Part shown: positions 1 through 12,148 of the stretch, in pieces
Numbering within the stretch: the stretch's first letter is position 1
How the letters are laid out: the number at the start of each line of letters is the position of its first letter
Position numbers and translations under genes: made by a program
Source: Scenedesmus sp. ARA3
Lineage: Eukaryota; Chlorophyta; Chlorophyceae; Sphaeropleales; Scenedesmaceae
DNA length: 64,000 nucleotides
Direction of reading: 5' to 3'
Assembly: GCA_004335835.1 (NCBI GenBank)
Contig: RWJK01001810.1
Coordinates: 1-64,000 of the forward strand
Notes under the pieces: generated by a model
Seen by the model: the letters and a program-made list of their open reading frames with translations, nothing else
Databases searched by the model: none
Told to the model about the DNA's origin: nothing

Positions 1-450
1 AACAGCCTGTTCATGAACAGAGTTTTCATGCGTTGAAAGTCACCAGGCAGTGTATTAGTAACACCATAACGCTGCAGTTCTGCCTTGATGAAACCCTTGT
101 ACATGCCTGGCCTGTGAAATGAGTGCCAGGGAATATGCATGTACTGGTTGTGGGGGTTTTGGTATGTGGTAACATTAAAACCCACTGAGGGACCAGCAGA
201 GTCCATGCACTTGCTGATAGTGATGTCCATACAATTTATGCTGGTCTGGCTGACCTGCCAAGTCAGCCGTATGTTGGGCAGCGTGCTGTTGAGTGCTTGC
301 AGGAACAGCAAAAGGCTGGCATAATCCTGCTCCCACAGAAAAAATCCATCATTCATAAAGCGTTTATAGATTGCAGGCCAGTAGGCACTCTGCTGCTGTA
401 CCACAGCTTCTAGCTTGGCAGCACTGCACTGCTCGTTGCAACTAGTTGCC
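1..450 (-). pseudogene. Reverse transcriptase fragment (Penelope-like or related retroelement)
   Basis: Read on the minus strand, 450 to 1 is an open frame of about 150 codons that continues past the left edge. It holds a degenerate RT active-site block (RFMNDGFFLW, where related elements have R-Y-x-D-D-x-F-x-x-W). About 70 residues later comes the RT-thumb block NQYMHIPWHSFHRPGMYKG followed by ELQRY, which in such elements reads N-x-Y-L-x-I-P-x-x-S-x-H. The catalytic Asp pair is replaced by Asn-Asp, so this copy is probably dead. That it is a retroelement RT is clear from these motifs; Penelope-like assignment is an inference. It lies beyond the 3' end of the SRFR1-like gene. Confidence 0.72.
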
Positions 451-532
451 TGTGCACACCGTGTAACCCCTCTTCTTCTTCCGGCGCACTACGTGTGCAC
501 ACCGTGTAACCCCTCTTCTTCGGCGCACTACG
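451..532. repeat. Two-copy direct tandem repeat, about 40 bp unit
   Basis: Positions 451-493 and 494-532 are the same unit beginning TGTGCACACCGTGTAACCCC and ending GGCGCACTACG. The second copy lacks four bases of a CTT-rich stretch. The repeat sits at the inner end of the RT fragment. Each copy contains TGTAA on the plus strand, but no plus-strand gene ends here. Confidence 0.85.
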
Positions 533-1169
533 TGTTTTTTGCTCTTTTTACATGCTAAGCAAACACTGATAAGGTTGGTTCTGCGCCATTCAAGGACATG
601 GTGACGCGAACACAGAGACCTGCAGGGGCATCTGGCACGTGCAACACCACCTACGCTGTTACAGCACAATGTTGCAGTGCAGACGAGCACACCGTGTTGA
701 ATGTGATGCCCCTCTGCCAACACAGCACGCATCCTGGCACAGCCAAACTGATGCACAAAACTTGCGAAGCAAGCAAAACAGCAATTGCCTGCACACCCGT
801 CGCCCACGGCGTACCATCCAAAGCAGCGCTGCACATAGAGAGCTTTGAATGCAGCTGGCTCTCAGACCGCTGGGACAACGTTCACCTTGCATCACCTGAA
901 CCTCCATGGACATACGCTGCTTGTGCATATGCTTTCCATTTCAAACACATGCACACCACCTACGCGTGACCGACAATCTGCACTGCTCGCAAAGCACATG
1001 CACTTTGCAACGTCATGCATGCTCTCAGACAGGGACCGCACCGCACGGCACCACCACCACACCGCAGCAACTGACCCGCTCTCCTCACTGCTGCACGCCA
1101 GCACGCTGCCAGCTGTTCCATCAGCCCTGGCAGCAGCACCTGAATTGCTATCATGCATATCCAGTGAGC
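533..1169 (-). other. Probable 3' UTR of the SRFR1-like gene
   Basis: No coding exon is recognisable in this stretch. On the minus strand a TGTAA motif, the green-algal poly(A) signal, lies at 659-663, about 510 bases after the SRFR1 stop codon. The remainder shows only short degenerate repeats. Confidence 0.45.
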
Positions 1170-4100
1170 CTACACTGGCTTTGCATCGGGGCCATTCAGC
1201 GCTTTCAGGCGCTGCCTCAACGTCGCCAGCACTTCAGCGACAGCAGGCATCTGCTGCACATCTGGCAGTGCCTTGGCAGCAGCAACCACTTTGTTGCTGC
1301 TGCTGCTGCTGCTGTTGCTGCCGCCGCGCGGCGAGGCCGCAGGGCTAGCGCCAGCGCTGCTGCTGCTGCTGCTTGCTGATGTGGATGGCAGGGGAGGCAC
1401 AGGCAGCGCATCCTCGGGCACAAACCAGCGCGACAGCCGGTCAATGAACTGCTGCGGGTGCTTTGCCAAGATCGCCTCCCAGTCCACCTGCACACCAACA
1501 GCACATCGTGGCAGCACAGCATCCACCTTGAGAGTGCTGAAGCTCAGTGTCCGCAGCGCAGAGCTTGAGAGATGTGGCGATCAGGGTTGCACATATGCAC
1601 CACATGCATGGCCTGAGGACCACCCGGTGGGCGATGATGCACCACCCATAACATCTCTCAGTTACACTTTGTTTGTATCGTGCATGCTGGCGCTTCCCTG
1701 CGCCAAGCAGAATGGCAACAGCAGCACAGCGCAAAGGATGCATGCCAGCTGCACAGCAGGTGCTGTTGCAACAGCAGTGCACAGCACACTAGCTACGCTA
1801 CACAGCTCAATGCGCAGGCGCACGCGCGATTGAGCTGTTCTGCTGCACAAGATTGGTGTCAGTGGTGTGCGGAGCAGAAGCACCCCTGCCATGCCTGGCC
1901 ACTGCAGTTGCCCCACAGAAGGCGACAGAGGCCAGGCACAGGCAGGTGTTGCTTCTGCTTCTGCGTCAGCAGCACACCCTGCTCACCCCAGCTGCCACAA
2001 AAACCAGCGTCAAACAACCTTTAGGCATGCCACCCAGTTGAATATGGCATCCGCTGACACGCCAAGCTATCTGAAAACCAGCCTTCCCCGCCCATGATTC
2101 AGCCGATGTAAACAAAAACCGACCGATCCCCAGATACTAGTTGTTCACAGAGAGCATAGTTACATGTGGGTTCATGCAGAATGAGGTGCGCAGTTCCTGC
2201 TGCTGCTGCTGCCGGCCATACCGAGTAGTCTGTGGGGATGGGCTGACTGACGGGCATGCAGGCAGCTGCTGTGTCTGCCATCAACCCAGCTGGCAACTGT
2301 AACAATGACAAACATAACAAACATAACAAACACATCAAATGCGCACCTGGTCGTCTGTGGGGATGGGCTGGCTGATGGGCATGCAGGCAGCTGCTGTGTC
2401 TGCCATCAACCCAGCTGCCAACCGTCACAATAACAAACATAACAGACATAACAAACACATCGAATGCGCACCTGGTAGTCTGTGGGGATGGGCTGGCTGA
2501 TGGGCATGCGCGCAGCTGCTGTGTCTGCCATCAACCCAGCTGCCAACCGTAACAGTAACATATAAACAAACACATAGATTGCGCACCTGGTAGTCTGTGG
2601 GGATGGGCTGGCTGATGGGCATGCCTGCCGCCCAGAACAGCCCCAGCATGGTGGTGTAGCCCACAGCAGCAGTGCCGCGCGCCAGCGGCATGAAGTTGTA
2701 CCAGTAGTAGGCGTAGCACAGGATGGCTGCTGCTGCTGCCGGCTTGTCGCCGCGCAGCATCGCATCAATCAGCCGCTCCCACGCTGCCTCCAGCTCAGCG
2801 TCAAACTCGCGCCACCTGGCAGCAGCAGCAGAAGCAGCAGATGTCAAGTCAATTGCATCATCTGCGGCAGACTACGCACCGTTGCTGAAGCAGGTATGCA
2901 CACGCAGTCCTTAGATCCTGCAGCCTCCTTCTAATGAGAATGATCATACAGTCGCTTGCTGACAACCTTGCAGTGAGTGCAGCACGGACCGAGCAGAGCG
3001 CACCGTGGTGGCGTGACAGGGGTCCTGATGCTGAACTCCACTGCATCAGGCTGGTTTGGCACCTTCACCAGTGTCAGCCGTGTGCCTTCAATGCACAGCG
3101 GGGGCACCATCGCATCTGAGATGCGCTTAGGTGCCGCCGTGCTGCTGCTGCCGCTGCTGCTGCCAGGCCTGCTGCTGCCGCTGGTGCCGGGGCGACTGCT
3201 GCTGGTGTTGCCGTTGCTGGCGGCGGCTGCCGGAGAGCTGCCTTGCTGCTGCTGCTGCTGCTGTGCCTTGTGTAGGCTATGCAGCGGCACCACCACCCAG
3301 CTGTCCTGCCTGCAGACAAAAGAGCCACCACAGCCCAGGTTATAACCAGACTATGATGACATGCAGGCGGATCCTCAGCAGTGCACAACGCAGAGGCAGC
3401 ATCAAGCAATCATAATCACATCGAGCAGTCCTTCTGAATCTCCCGCTCTGGGTCGTGCAGTCAGTGGCATAGTTGCTATGCTTCATTGGCAGTAACATTG
3501 AAAAAAGCTCGCAGCAGCCACTCACCCGATGGCCCTGTACAGCTCCAGCGCGCTGCGCTGCCCAGCTGCTGTGTCACCTCACCACACAGGCGAGCAGCTC
3601 CTGCTGAAGTGTTACATGATGTTACGTTACACAAGCAAGCAGGCACTCACCCAATGACCCTGTACAGCTCCAGCGCGCTGTGCTGCCCAGCTCCTGTGTT
3701 GGAATTTGAGATATAGCCTGAGAGTCCACTCAAAAACAAGTCAAGCAAAAAAAACAGGCACTCACCCGATGACCCTGTACAGCTCCAGCGCGCTGCGCGC
3801 CTTGCGCACCGCCTCCTGCTTGTCCTCGCCGCCCAGCCCCACCTCGCGGTTCTGCGCATCGTACGCGTGGCCCTTCTGCGGCATTTGGAAGGTGCATTTC
3901 AACGTTGAGTTCAGCATGGTTCAGCAGGATTTAGCAGGACTGAGCAGGGTTGAGGGGCTCGCCCAGCCATTTGAAATATCGGCAAGCAGTAGAGTGCCAT
4001 CAAGGCTGCATGTACACGCATCATGTCACACAATTGTGTTGCACTCCGAGCACGAAGCTACGCATATGCAGCTTTTTGGTTGGGGTACGCAAATGCGCAC

Positions 4101-7053
4101 CTCCAGCAGGCACTCCTTGGCCAGCTCCAGTGCTCTGTTGAAGTTCATGAAGTAGCGCACGCACTTGGTCTAGCAACTGAACATGACCACAAAGCAAAGC
4201 CACGCACACACAACAGGGCACCGTGAAGCAGCATCACCAACGCTGCATGCACACAAACCAAGTGACTCAGCACACTCGTCACACAAAGGTAAGGAAAACA
4301 AATCACTCACGCACCTCCAGCAGGCACTCCTTGGCCAGCTCCAGCGCTCTGTTGAAGTTCATGAAGTAGCGCACACACTTGGTCTGGCCGCTGAACATGG
4401 GCGTGTGGCTGCCAAAGCCAGCCTCAAACTCACGCGGGGTGAGCAGGTCCACCCACACCACCTGGTCTGCTGGCTCAGCCAGCTGCCGCCACCTGCACAA
4501 GCAGACAGCAGGCATGGTTGACATTCAACCAGAAAAAAAGGGTTGATGTACGAGTCGTGGAGATGGGTTACTAGCAGGTCCACCCACACCACCTGGTCTG
4601 CTGGCTCGGCCAGCTGCCGCCACCTGCGCACAGAATGAAAGCAGGCGGCAGGAGACAGACAGCAGAAGGCATGTGTATGGGCATTGGTTTGTGTGACATA
4701 ACGGAGGTGAGCAGGTCCACCCACACCACCTGGTCAGTAGGCTCGGCCAGCTGCCGCCACCTGCGACAGCAGACAGTTTGCAGGTGCATTGTGTGTGTGA
4801 GGGGGGAGGGAGGGGGGGGGGGGTGCGTGTGCGCAGCAGCAGAGTTTAGCCCATAAGTGTCTGCATGGGCTTCTGTGTGCTGGTGGGGGCTGGAGAACAT
4901 ACCTTTGTAGTTGGAGTGGTATGCACTCCAGCAGCTGAACAACTGGAAGCACTGCAAACCACAACACAACAGCAGCAAACCTTCCCCTTTTTACCCGTCT
5001 TCTTCAAGCACTCACTTGACCACTATGTCCATGGCGTCCCTCCAGCCGAACAGGTGCCGCCCGCTGCAGCCTCCCTGGCCGCTGGCACCCTCGCTGTTTA
5101 CCCACAGCCCCTCACGCCCCGCAGCACGCTCCGCGAGCAGCGCCCGCACAGCCTGCGCCAGCTCTGCCGCTGCGTAGCCGGCTGCGCGCTGCTGCCGCAC
5201 GTTTGGCAGGAAGCCCTGCGATAAGCCATAGCAATGCAGACGGCAGGATAAGGTGTCGGCGAAACACGAAGCTGGATGCAATGCTGCAAGGTGTGTGCAT
5301 GGGACTGCCGCGCACTGCTGCCACATGTTGGGCAGGAATCCCTGTGGCAAGACATGCAGGCAGAGTCAATGAGGGTGTCCGTAGCAGCGCCGCGTTTGTT
5401 GTGCTGTGCTGCTGGCAAATGTGTGCATGAGTCGGGCATGACGTTGTTAACTGCATTGTCTGTCTGTGACGCTCACGCGCACGCAGGACCCTGGGTGCTA
5501 AGCAACAAACCAACAGCACACAGTGCTGGCACAAGCCTGGCCACCTGAGGCAATGCCAGCCAGTTGCACACGCAGTCACGTGCGTCACAGCACATACACA
5601 CACATACCTGGTGGTGGTTCTGCAGCAGCTGCCCAATCACGTCAGCAGCCGCGGTCAGAGCGGCCACCTGCTCAGCATCTGCGCCACCTTCCGCGCCGCT
5701 GCTGCTGCCGCGGCCGCTGCCGCTGCTGCGCTCCGCCGGCAGCGCCGGCTGCATCTTGTAGGAGGTGAAGAGCTCGGGGCTGGGGGCGCCCTTCTTGCAC
5801 CAGCACTCCTGCACAGCACGGCATTGAGGATGACTTCTGTGATACAAAGACACAACATTTGCACTATGAGCGGCATGGCGCGGCACGGCAAGCAGGTGAA
5901 GAGCTGCGGGCTCTGGGCACCCTTCTTGCACCAGCACTCCTGCACAGCACGGCAGTAAATATGACTTCTCTTATTGAATGACACCAACACTGGCTCTATG
6001 AGAGAAATGGCAAGCAGGTGAAGAGCTCGGGGCTTGGAATGCCCTTCTTGCACCAGCACTCCTGCACAGCATGGCAGTGAGGATGACTTCTGTGATACAA
6101 TGACACAAGATTTGCTCTATGAAAGGGATACAAGCAGGTGATGAGCTCGGGGCTTCGGGCGCCCTTCTTGCACCAGCACTCCTGCAGGGCCACGGCAGGA
6201 ACACAGATGAGTCACTTTCGATGCCGGTGAGTGAATGTACCTCGATGCAAAACCTTTAGGCCCTTGCCGAGCTTTGCCCAAGCAGCAACCCATGACATTC
6301 AGCACTGCTGGTTTGACTCAACGGGTGGCCCTGTGCAGACAAACGGGATTGGCAAGCAAGCAGCTCAGACTAATAGGCACTTCAGTGCACCAGAGCAGCA
6401 CAGCAGGCAAGCGAACCCATGCCTAGTGAAGGCAGCACGCGAAGCGCATCTTGAACGGCGGCCAACATTATCTACGCATCACACCCTGCTGCCCGCAGCT
6501 TTAACGGAATGCGCAAAGAACCATGCAAACATGATAAGTGAGCAAACATTGCCGCACCTTGAACAGCGGCGTGAGCTCCGAGTCCAGGCAGAAGTCTGCC
6601 GCCCTCCTGTCCAGGCTGTGCGCGGTAAACAGCGCCATCTCGCGCTGGTAGAAGGACAGGAACTGGAACATGCTGCACGGCATGGCGCACGGCGATGCAG
6701 AGGTGCGGCCAGCAGCAGTACAGCAAAGCAGCAGCAGCAGCAGGCAGGCAGCTGAGCTTGAGCGAGGGATGAAGTCTGCAGTACAATAATCGTAACGCAC
6801 GCCTGCTGATGGTGAACAGGGGTGAACAGGAGGCGTGCACAGCTGACAGCCCAGATACGGCATTATCATATTGCTGGGCGCAGCAGCAGCACAGCAGCTG
6901 TCTCACCGGCTCTCCTCTCCTGCGGGCCCCTCGTCCACGCGCGGCTTGCAGTTCATGCAGGCCTCATAGTCAGCCAGCGCTGCCCTGGCATAGCCCAGCG
7001 CGTGGTAGCAGATGGCGCGGATGTACAGCAGCTCCACGCGCTGCAGTTGAGAG

Positions 7054-7092
<39 letters not shown>

Positions 7093-7627
7093 GTTGAGGT
7101 GATGCAGGTGGCGCGCATGTACAGCAGCTCCACACGCTGCAGGTGAGAGAAGCAGCAGCAGCAGCAGCAGCAGCAAGTTGAGGTGATGCAGATGGCATGC
7201 ATGAACAGCAGCTCCACACGCTGCACAGCAAATCAAGGTAGGGCAGCAGCAGCAGCAGCGACAGCAGCAGCAGATGGGGCACATTGCGACATGCTTCACG
7301 AGAAACAAGGGACCAATGCTATGGAACCACACCAGTTACAAGCCACATCCCACGCCCCAAGACCTCACCTGGTGCTCGCGCTTGAACCCCAGCGCCTTGT
7401 CCAGAACCCTGATGGCGACAAAGGGGGGTGTTCCGAGCACCTCAAAACCCTACAACACCTCAAAACACTATGCCACACCTAAAACCCCACCTGGTCCTCG
7501 CGCTTGAACCCCAGCGCCTTGTCCAGCACCTTGATTGCGTCAGCCTGCCGCCCCTGGCCCTGCCGCATCGTGGCCAGCAGCCGGTACGCAGCCAGGCACG
7601 CGCCGCCATCAGCAGATGTCATGGCCT

Positions 7628-7682
<55 letters not shown>

Positions 7683-10600
7683 GAACTGGCTTCAGTGATT
7701 GAGCCACGCCTCCTTCTCCTGCCCCAAAACCCACAGCAAAGCAGGGCCCGTCTCCTGCCACAAAAGCCACAACAACAATCACTGCACATCTCGGCAAACA
7801 GCACCCACCTTGGTCAGTGCGCGCTCTGCTTCCTTCACCCGCCCCTCTTCCTTCAGCGCCTGCCCCAGGTTGAGCCACGCCTCCTTCATCTGCGGCGCCA
7901 GCTCGATGGCTTTCTCATACGCTTTGCAGCCCTCGCGAATGTCGCCCATGGACACACGGCCCAGGCCCAGGTAGTTCCACGCCTGCATGGATGCGCATGC
8001 GTGAGTCAGCATGTGAGTCAGCAGATGAAGAAGTGAGAGATGGGTGGGGGTGTCGGTCAGAGAGCGAAGGGCATTGACAGAGAGAGAGGTTGACCCAGGC
8101 GCGCCAGGCAGCGACAGCTGGGGTGGTGCGCAAGGGTTTGTGCAGTTGGTGCTTGTGCATGGCGTGTTGTAGCAGTGCAGCTCTTGCGGATGTCACCCAT
8201 GGATATGCCGCCCAGGCCCAGAAATTCCACGCCTGGCAATGCGCAGCAAGTGTGAGGCAGTCAGCATGTTATGCTGCGACTGGGTACAAGTAGACGCACC
8301 ACTGATCAAACACATGTGCAGCTGCAGCAGCTGTGCCAATCCGCGCACCTGTGCGTTGCTGGGGTGCAGCTCCGTGGCCTTGGCCATAACTGAGAAAGCA
8401 AGCCAATGTTCCGCATGCATCGCAACTTCGTTCACAGCAGAGACATCGCTCACCTGAGCGTTGCTGGGGTCCAGCTCCGTGGCCTTGGCCAGCTCCTTGA
8501 CTGCCCTGCGGTAGTCGCGCTGCTTGTGGAACAGCATGCCGCGCTCTGCACAGCAAATCAGCACAGCAGCACATAGCACAGCAGCACATAGCACAACCTG
8601 TTGCTGCTGCTCTCGTGTGCCAGCTGCAGGCAGAGGTTCGCGGCACTGGCACACCATGACAGCAGCACTGCCATCGGCTGCTGTTGAAATGCATCCCGCG
8701 CCCTGCAAATCTGCCCTCCTCAACCACACAAGCAGCGCTGTCGTGCGCACGCTGTCACTCGTACCCCGGCCAACAAACAGCCACTGCCAGCCAGCCAGAC
8801 CCCTACAGCACACCTGCATCGCAGTCTGCCGGCCCGCCAGCCGCATCTGCTGCACCCGCGGGCAGCTCCGCCAGCAACTGTCCTGCCTCCAGGTCTGCCA
8901 GCGCCCCTCACACAGCTACGCAGTTTCCCCCATCCACACAAAGTACTGGGCTTTCCTAGCCCAATGCAACAACAAGAAGAACAGGAAACTGCCCAGACAC
9001 CACCGCGGACCCTTGAAACAGCAGCACAAGCCCACTACAACACACCTGCGTGGCAGTCTGCCGGGCCGCCAGCCGCGTCAGCAGCGCATGCAGGCAGCTC
9101 CGCCAGCAGCTGTGCTGCCTTTTCCAGGTCTGTCAGCGCGCCCTGCACATCACCCAGCGCTGACCTGGCCTGGCCGCGGCGCTTGTAGGTGTCCGGGTAC
9201 CTGAGGCCAGGGGTTATTGCAGGGTTTTCAGGGTGCAGGGTTGGAAGGGTATTCACAGGCGCATGCACAGCAGTGAGCGGCAAGGTGCAGGCGAGATTCA
9301 GGCAGTGATCATGCACATCATGGTCGGTGTGTGCCCAGCCGCGTTCTTGTGAGTGTCCGGGTACCTGGCAGCACGGTCAGGCAAGATCATGGCAGTGAAC
9401 AGACTCAGGACGTCGGCGTTGTCAGCAGCAGCAGTAGCGCGCTCAAAGTGGAACAACAAGCAACAGCTGAAGCGGGCAGCGCGCCACTGCCGGTGTGCCC
9501 GCAATCTCTCTTGATGAGGGTGTGCAGCACCAGCAAGGCATGCCCGCTTCAGTCGGCGCCATACCACCCATGCTGACATCTGATATGTCTGAAACTTGCA
9601 CCCCCGCCTTGCTGCAGCACTGCTCAGCAAGACCATACGATACATATGCAACCAACTCTGCGTTAGGCAGAGTCAACTACAAAGCGCTCAGGCTCACCTG
9701 GGCTCAATCTCAATCGCCTTGGTGAAGTCAGCAACCGCCTCCTTGAGCTTGCGCGCCAGCGCGCGAGCCGTGCCGCGCGCCACCAGCGCTGACAGGTCAG
9801 ATGGGTTGCTGGCCAGGATGCTGTCCAGCAGCGCCTCGGCCTGCTCCACCTGGCCGCCGTTGATCTGCACAGCACAGCAGCAACAGGAATAGTGAAGCAA
9901 CAGGAGTAATACCAGACAAAATCAGATGGCTGCTGGCCAGGATGCTGTCCAGCAGCGTCTCGGCCCACTCCTCTGGCTGCCGTTGATCTGCAAACAGACA
10001 AAGCGGGTGCTGCGTGATGTGAGCAGCAACAGCAAAAGGGTGGTTGCAACAGCAGCACAGCGCAGCACCTCGGCCACTCCACCTGGCCGCCGTGCACCTG
10101 CAATGACAGCAGGCCTGTGCAGGCATGTGATGTGCAAACCAGCAACAGCGTGGTCAAGTTGGAGTGCTGAAAGATCAGATGGGTTGCTGGCCAGGATGCT
10201 GTCCAGCAGCGCCTCTGCCTGCTCCACCTGGCCGCTGTGATCTACGCAGTAACAGCAATAGAAGAGGAGCCAGGGCTGGTGTTGAGGAGCGCCTCTGCCT
10301 GCGCCACCTGGCCCCCGTTGATCTGCGCAGCCTGATTATACAAGGCCCACACGTGGTGGAAACACAACAACCTGCAGATGCTCCTCACCCTGACTGCAAC
10401 AGACAGCTGCTACACAACGCTGCCCACCTGATTGATTGCAATCTGCAGTGCCACGGAGTTGGTTGCCATCTGCTGCACCTGCGCACCAAAGCTGCCAGCT
10501 GCAGCAGCGCCGCCACCCACGCCTTGCACCTGCTGCTGCTCCTGCTCTGCTGCACAGTCGATCTCCACAACAGCATCCGCACTGTCGCTGCTGCGTGCGC

Positions 10601-12148
10601 TGCTGCTGCCCCTCGGCTGGGCCTTTGGCGCTGCTGTTGCTGCTGCTGGCGCCGCTTTGTTTGCTGCAGCTGCTGCTGGGGTTTTGGCTGCTGAATGGCT
10701 GCTGGCATCGCTTGCTGATGCCTTGCTAAAGAAGCCCTTTGTGATTATGGACTTGGGCTGGCTGCTGCTGCTTGTGCTTGGTGCTGCAGGAGCTGCAGCG
10801 GCGGCAGCAGGGGCAGTACTGCTGCTGGCACCCTCTGCTGCTGCTGCTGCTCCATCGGCTTCAGCATTTGCTGCGGCTGCAGATGCCGGAGCCAACTCCT
10901 GTGCTGCTGCTGCTGTTGTGCCGTTTGCAGTGGCTGCTGGCGCTGGCTGTGGCGAGCTCGGCGCTGCTGCTGGTGTGCTGCTGCTGCTGGTGTTTCCTGC
11001 AAGTGCTGCCTGGATCTCCAGTAGCACTTCTAGGTCTGAGGCTGGGTCTGCCAGGCTGGTGGCTGCCTCCCACACTACCTGCGCTTCCTGCAAGCAAAAC
11101 AGGGAAAAAGAAGAGGCAGAGAGACACAGCCACAGCTGCTCAGAGGCCAAAACGGCTCTAAACAGGTGCTAAGCATCTCTGTTGTAAGACAAGGTTGACT
11201 GCTGTGCGTTGCGGCCTGCTGGCGTGTGCCTTGCATGCAGCAACAACGGCACGACTCGCGTTGGCCTGCAAGCATTCCTGCAAGCAGCCTTGGACGTCTG
11301 CAGAGCGATGCTAAGTGGTTGTGTGTTGCTGTGTGTTTGCCTTGGTGCGGCCGCAGTGCATGGCAACCATGCCGCTCAGCTTGCTGTTGCTCTATTTGGC
11401 CGGTGGTGCGCACATGCGATGCGCAGCTGCTGTGCGCCGTGCTGTTCTTGATACTGCATGTTCCAAACAAACACAAGTGTGCTGCACTGCTGAACTATGC
11501 AACGCAAAAGCATATGCCATAACTCAAGCTCAGGTGCAGCTGTGCAGGGTGCCACACTCCTCGCAGGACACCCTTCCGCTTGAGCTGGCTTTGCTGTAGC
11601 TGCTGCGCTGCTGCAGGAACGCTACAGCCTGTCCAGAGCAGCTGATCCCAAGCATGCCTGCATGGTCACAGCCAGGCGTGTACAGCAGCCAGCAACTCAC
11701 TGCCTGCTTTCCCATTGACTGCAGGACCTGGCCCTTGCGCAGCAACGCGTTGACATTGCTGGGCATGAGCGCCAGTACAGCGTCATAGTCCTGCATGGGA
11801 GCACACACGCCAACAAAGTAACGATAAAGCAGTTATTCCGCCAAGTAGTCACAGCACGAGCGCAAAGGATGCGCTACCACAGGCCAAGCCAGCAGCAGCA
11901 CTGCAAAGCAGTTTTCGCGCTCTCCTGGATCCTTGCGCGCGGCCCCTTACCTTGAGCGCCTTGCGGTTCAAATGAAGTCTCTGATTGCATATGCCACGGT
12001 TGAGGTGCAGTTGCACCAGCCTGAACTGCGCAGCAGTGTAGTCCTGCCTTGTTTCATCGATAGCCTCGTCTAGCACCTTCACTGCACCAGAGAAGTCCTG
12101 GCTGGCCACCATGGCAGCAAAGCTGCCATTGGCAGAAGGCCTAGACAT
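1170..12148 (-). CDS. SRFR1: SRFR1-like tetratricopeptide repeat protein
   Basis: This gene encodes about 1153 aa in 17 exons: 12148-11951, 11790-11701, 11087-10428, 9864-9698, 9200-9046, 8545-8454, 7982-7809, 7625-7491, 7040-6907, 6672-6558, 5808-5608, 5215-5016, 4492-4315, 3875-3766, 3309-3004, 2815-2587, 1487-1170. All introns are GT-AG and all phases agree. The N-terminal half carries TPR units (AWNYLGLGRVSMGDIREG; ATELDPSNAQ). The C-terminal half carries blocks I recognise from plant SRFR1 (LFGWRDAMDIVVKWRQLAEP; GFGSHTPMFSGQTK; EGTRLTLVKVP; YYWYNFMPLARGTAAVG; VDWEAIL). Plant SRFR1 is about 1050 aa and acts as a TPR adaptor that restrains TIR-NLR immunity; the algal role is unknown. Exon 3 adds a 220-aa Ala/Ser/Gln-rich spacer. 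Many introns contain extra copies of exon edges. It is divergent from SAP30BP. Confidence 0.92.
2215..2631 (-). repeat. Four tandem copies of the SRFR1 exon 16 donor edge
   Basis: The functional exon end (coding MPISQPIPTDYQ, then GTGCGC) is at 2587-2631. Three more copies follow in the intron near 2472-2515, 2347-2392 and 2227-2270, each with about 70 bp of shared intron sequence. The two nearest copies keep CAG|GTGCGC; the last has lost it. Spacing is about 115-125 bp. Confidence 0.9.
3523..3803 (-). repeat. Three tandem copies of the SRFR1 exon 14 donor edge
   Basis: The exon end coding ALELYRVIG followed by GTGAGT is at 3766-3803. Near-identical copies lie at about 3644-3685 and 3523-3565, giving a period near 120 bp. 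Both copies keep a GTGAGT-type donor (one reads ATTGGGTGAGT, the other ATCGGGTGAGT). Confidence 0.88.
4097..4380 (-). repeat. Downstream copy of the SRFR1 exon 13 donor edge
   Basis: About 72 bases of exon 13 3' sequence (coding TKCVRYFMNFNRALELAKEC and beyond) plus the GTGCGC donor recur at 4099-4175. The copy reads TAG where the real exon codes Q, so it could not be spliced in without a stop. Confidence 0.85.
4438..4766 (-). repeat. Three copies of the SRFR1 exon 13 acceptor edge
   Basis: The exon start coding WRQLAEPADQVVWVDLL (4492 downward) is repeated upstream in the intron at about 4570-4622 and 4707-4765, each behind an AG acceptor. One copy codes T in place of A at one position (AEPTDQ). 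Confidence 0.9.
5768..6190 (-). repeat. Four tandem copies of the SRFR1 exon 11 acceptor edge
   Basis: The exon start coding ECWCKKGAPSPELFT (5808 downward) recurs at about 5892-5942, 6015-6062 and 6135-6188. Each unit is about 122 bp, including intron sequence that ends in CAG or AG before GAGTGCTGG. The encoded variants are AQSPQLFT, IPSPELFT and ARSPELIT. Confidence 0.92.
7000..7230 (-). repeat. Three copies of the SRFR1 exon 9 acceptor edge with CTG tracts
   Basis: The exon start coding RVELLYIRAIC (7040 downward) is repeated near 7100-7142 and 7187-7224. Sense-strand CTG tracts (7053-7091 and 7149-7173) precede two of the AG acceptors and probably act as their pyrimidine-rich tract. Confidence 0.85.
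7627..7683 (-). repeat. Long CTG (sense) triplet tract at the SRFR1 exon 8 acceptor
   Basis: About 19 uninterrupted triplets read CTG on the gene's sense strand. They run into TGTAG|GCC, the acceptor of exon 8, so the tract occupies the place of the polypyrimidine tract. Confidence 0.9.
9798..10330 (-). repeat. Five copies of the SRFR1 exon 4 acceptor edge
   Basis: The exon start coding INGGQVEQAEALLDSILASN (9864 downward) is echoed at about 9925-9990, 10060-10100, 10172-10243 and 10280-10325. The copies differ in length and decay. The 10172-10243 copy is the longest and runs on into codons for NPSDLSA. Confidence 0.88.

Noticed and set aside
7428..8036. Long plus-strand frame with a polyglutamine run
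   Set aside because: It is the antisense shadow of SRFR1 exons 7 and 8 and the CTG tract between them; the minus-strand exons explain the locus.
10432..11172. Long plus-strand Ala/Leu-rich frame
   Set aside because: It is antisense to SRFR1 exon 3, whose minus-strand frame links in phase to exons 2 and 4.
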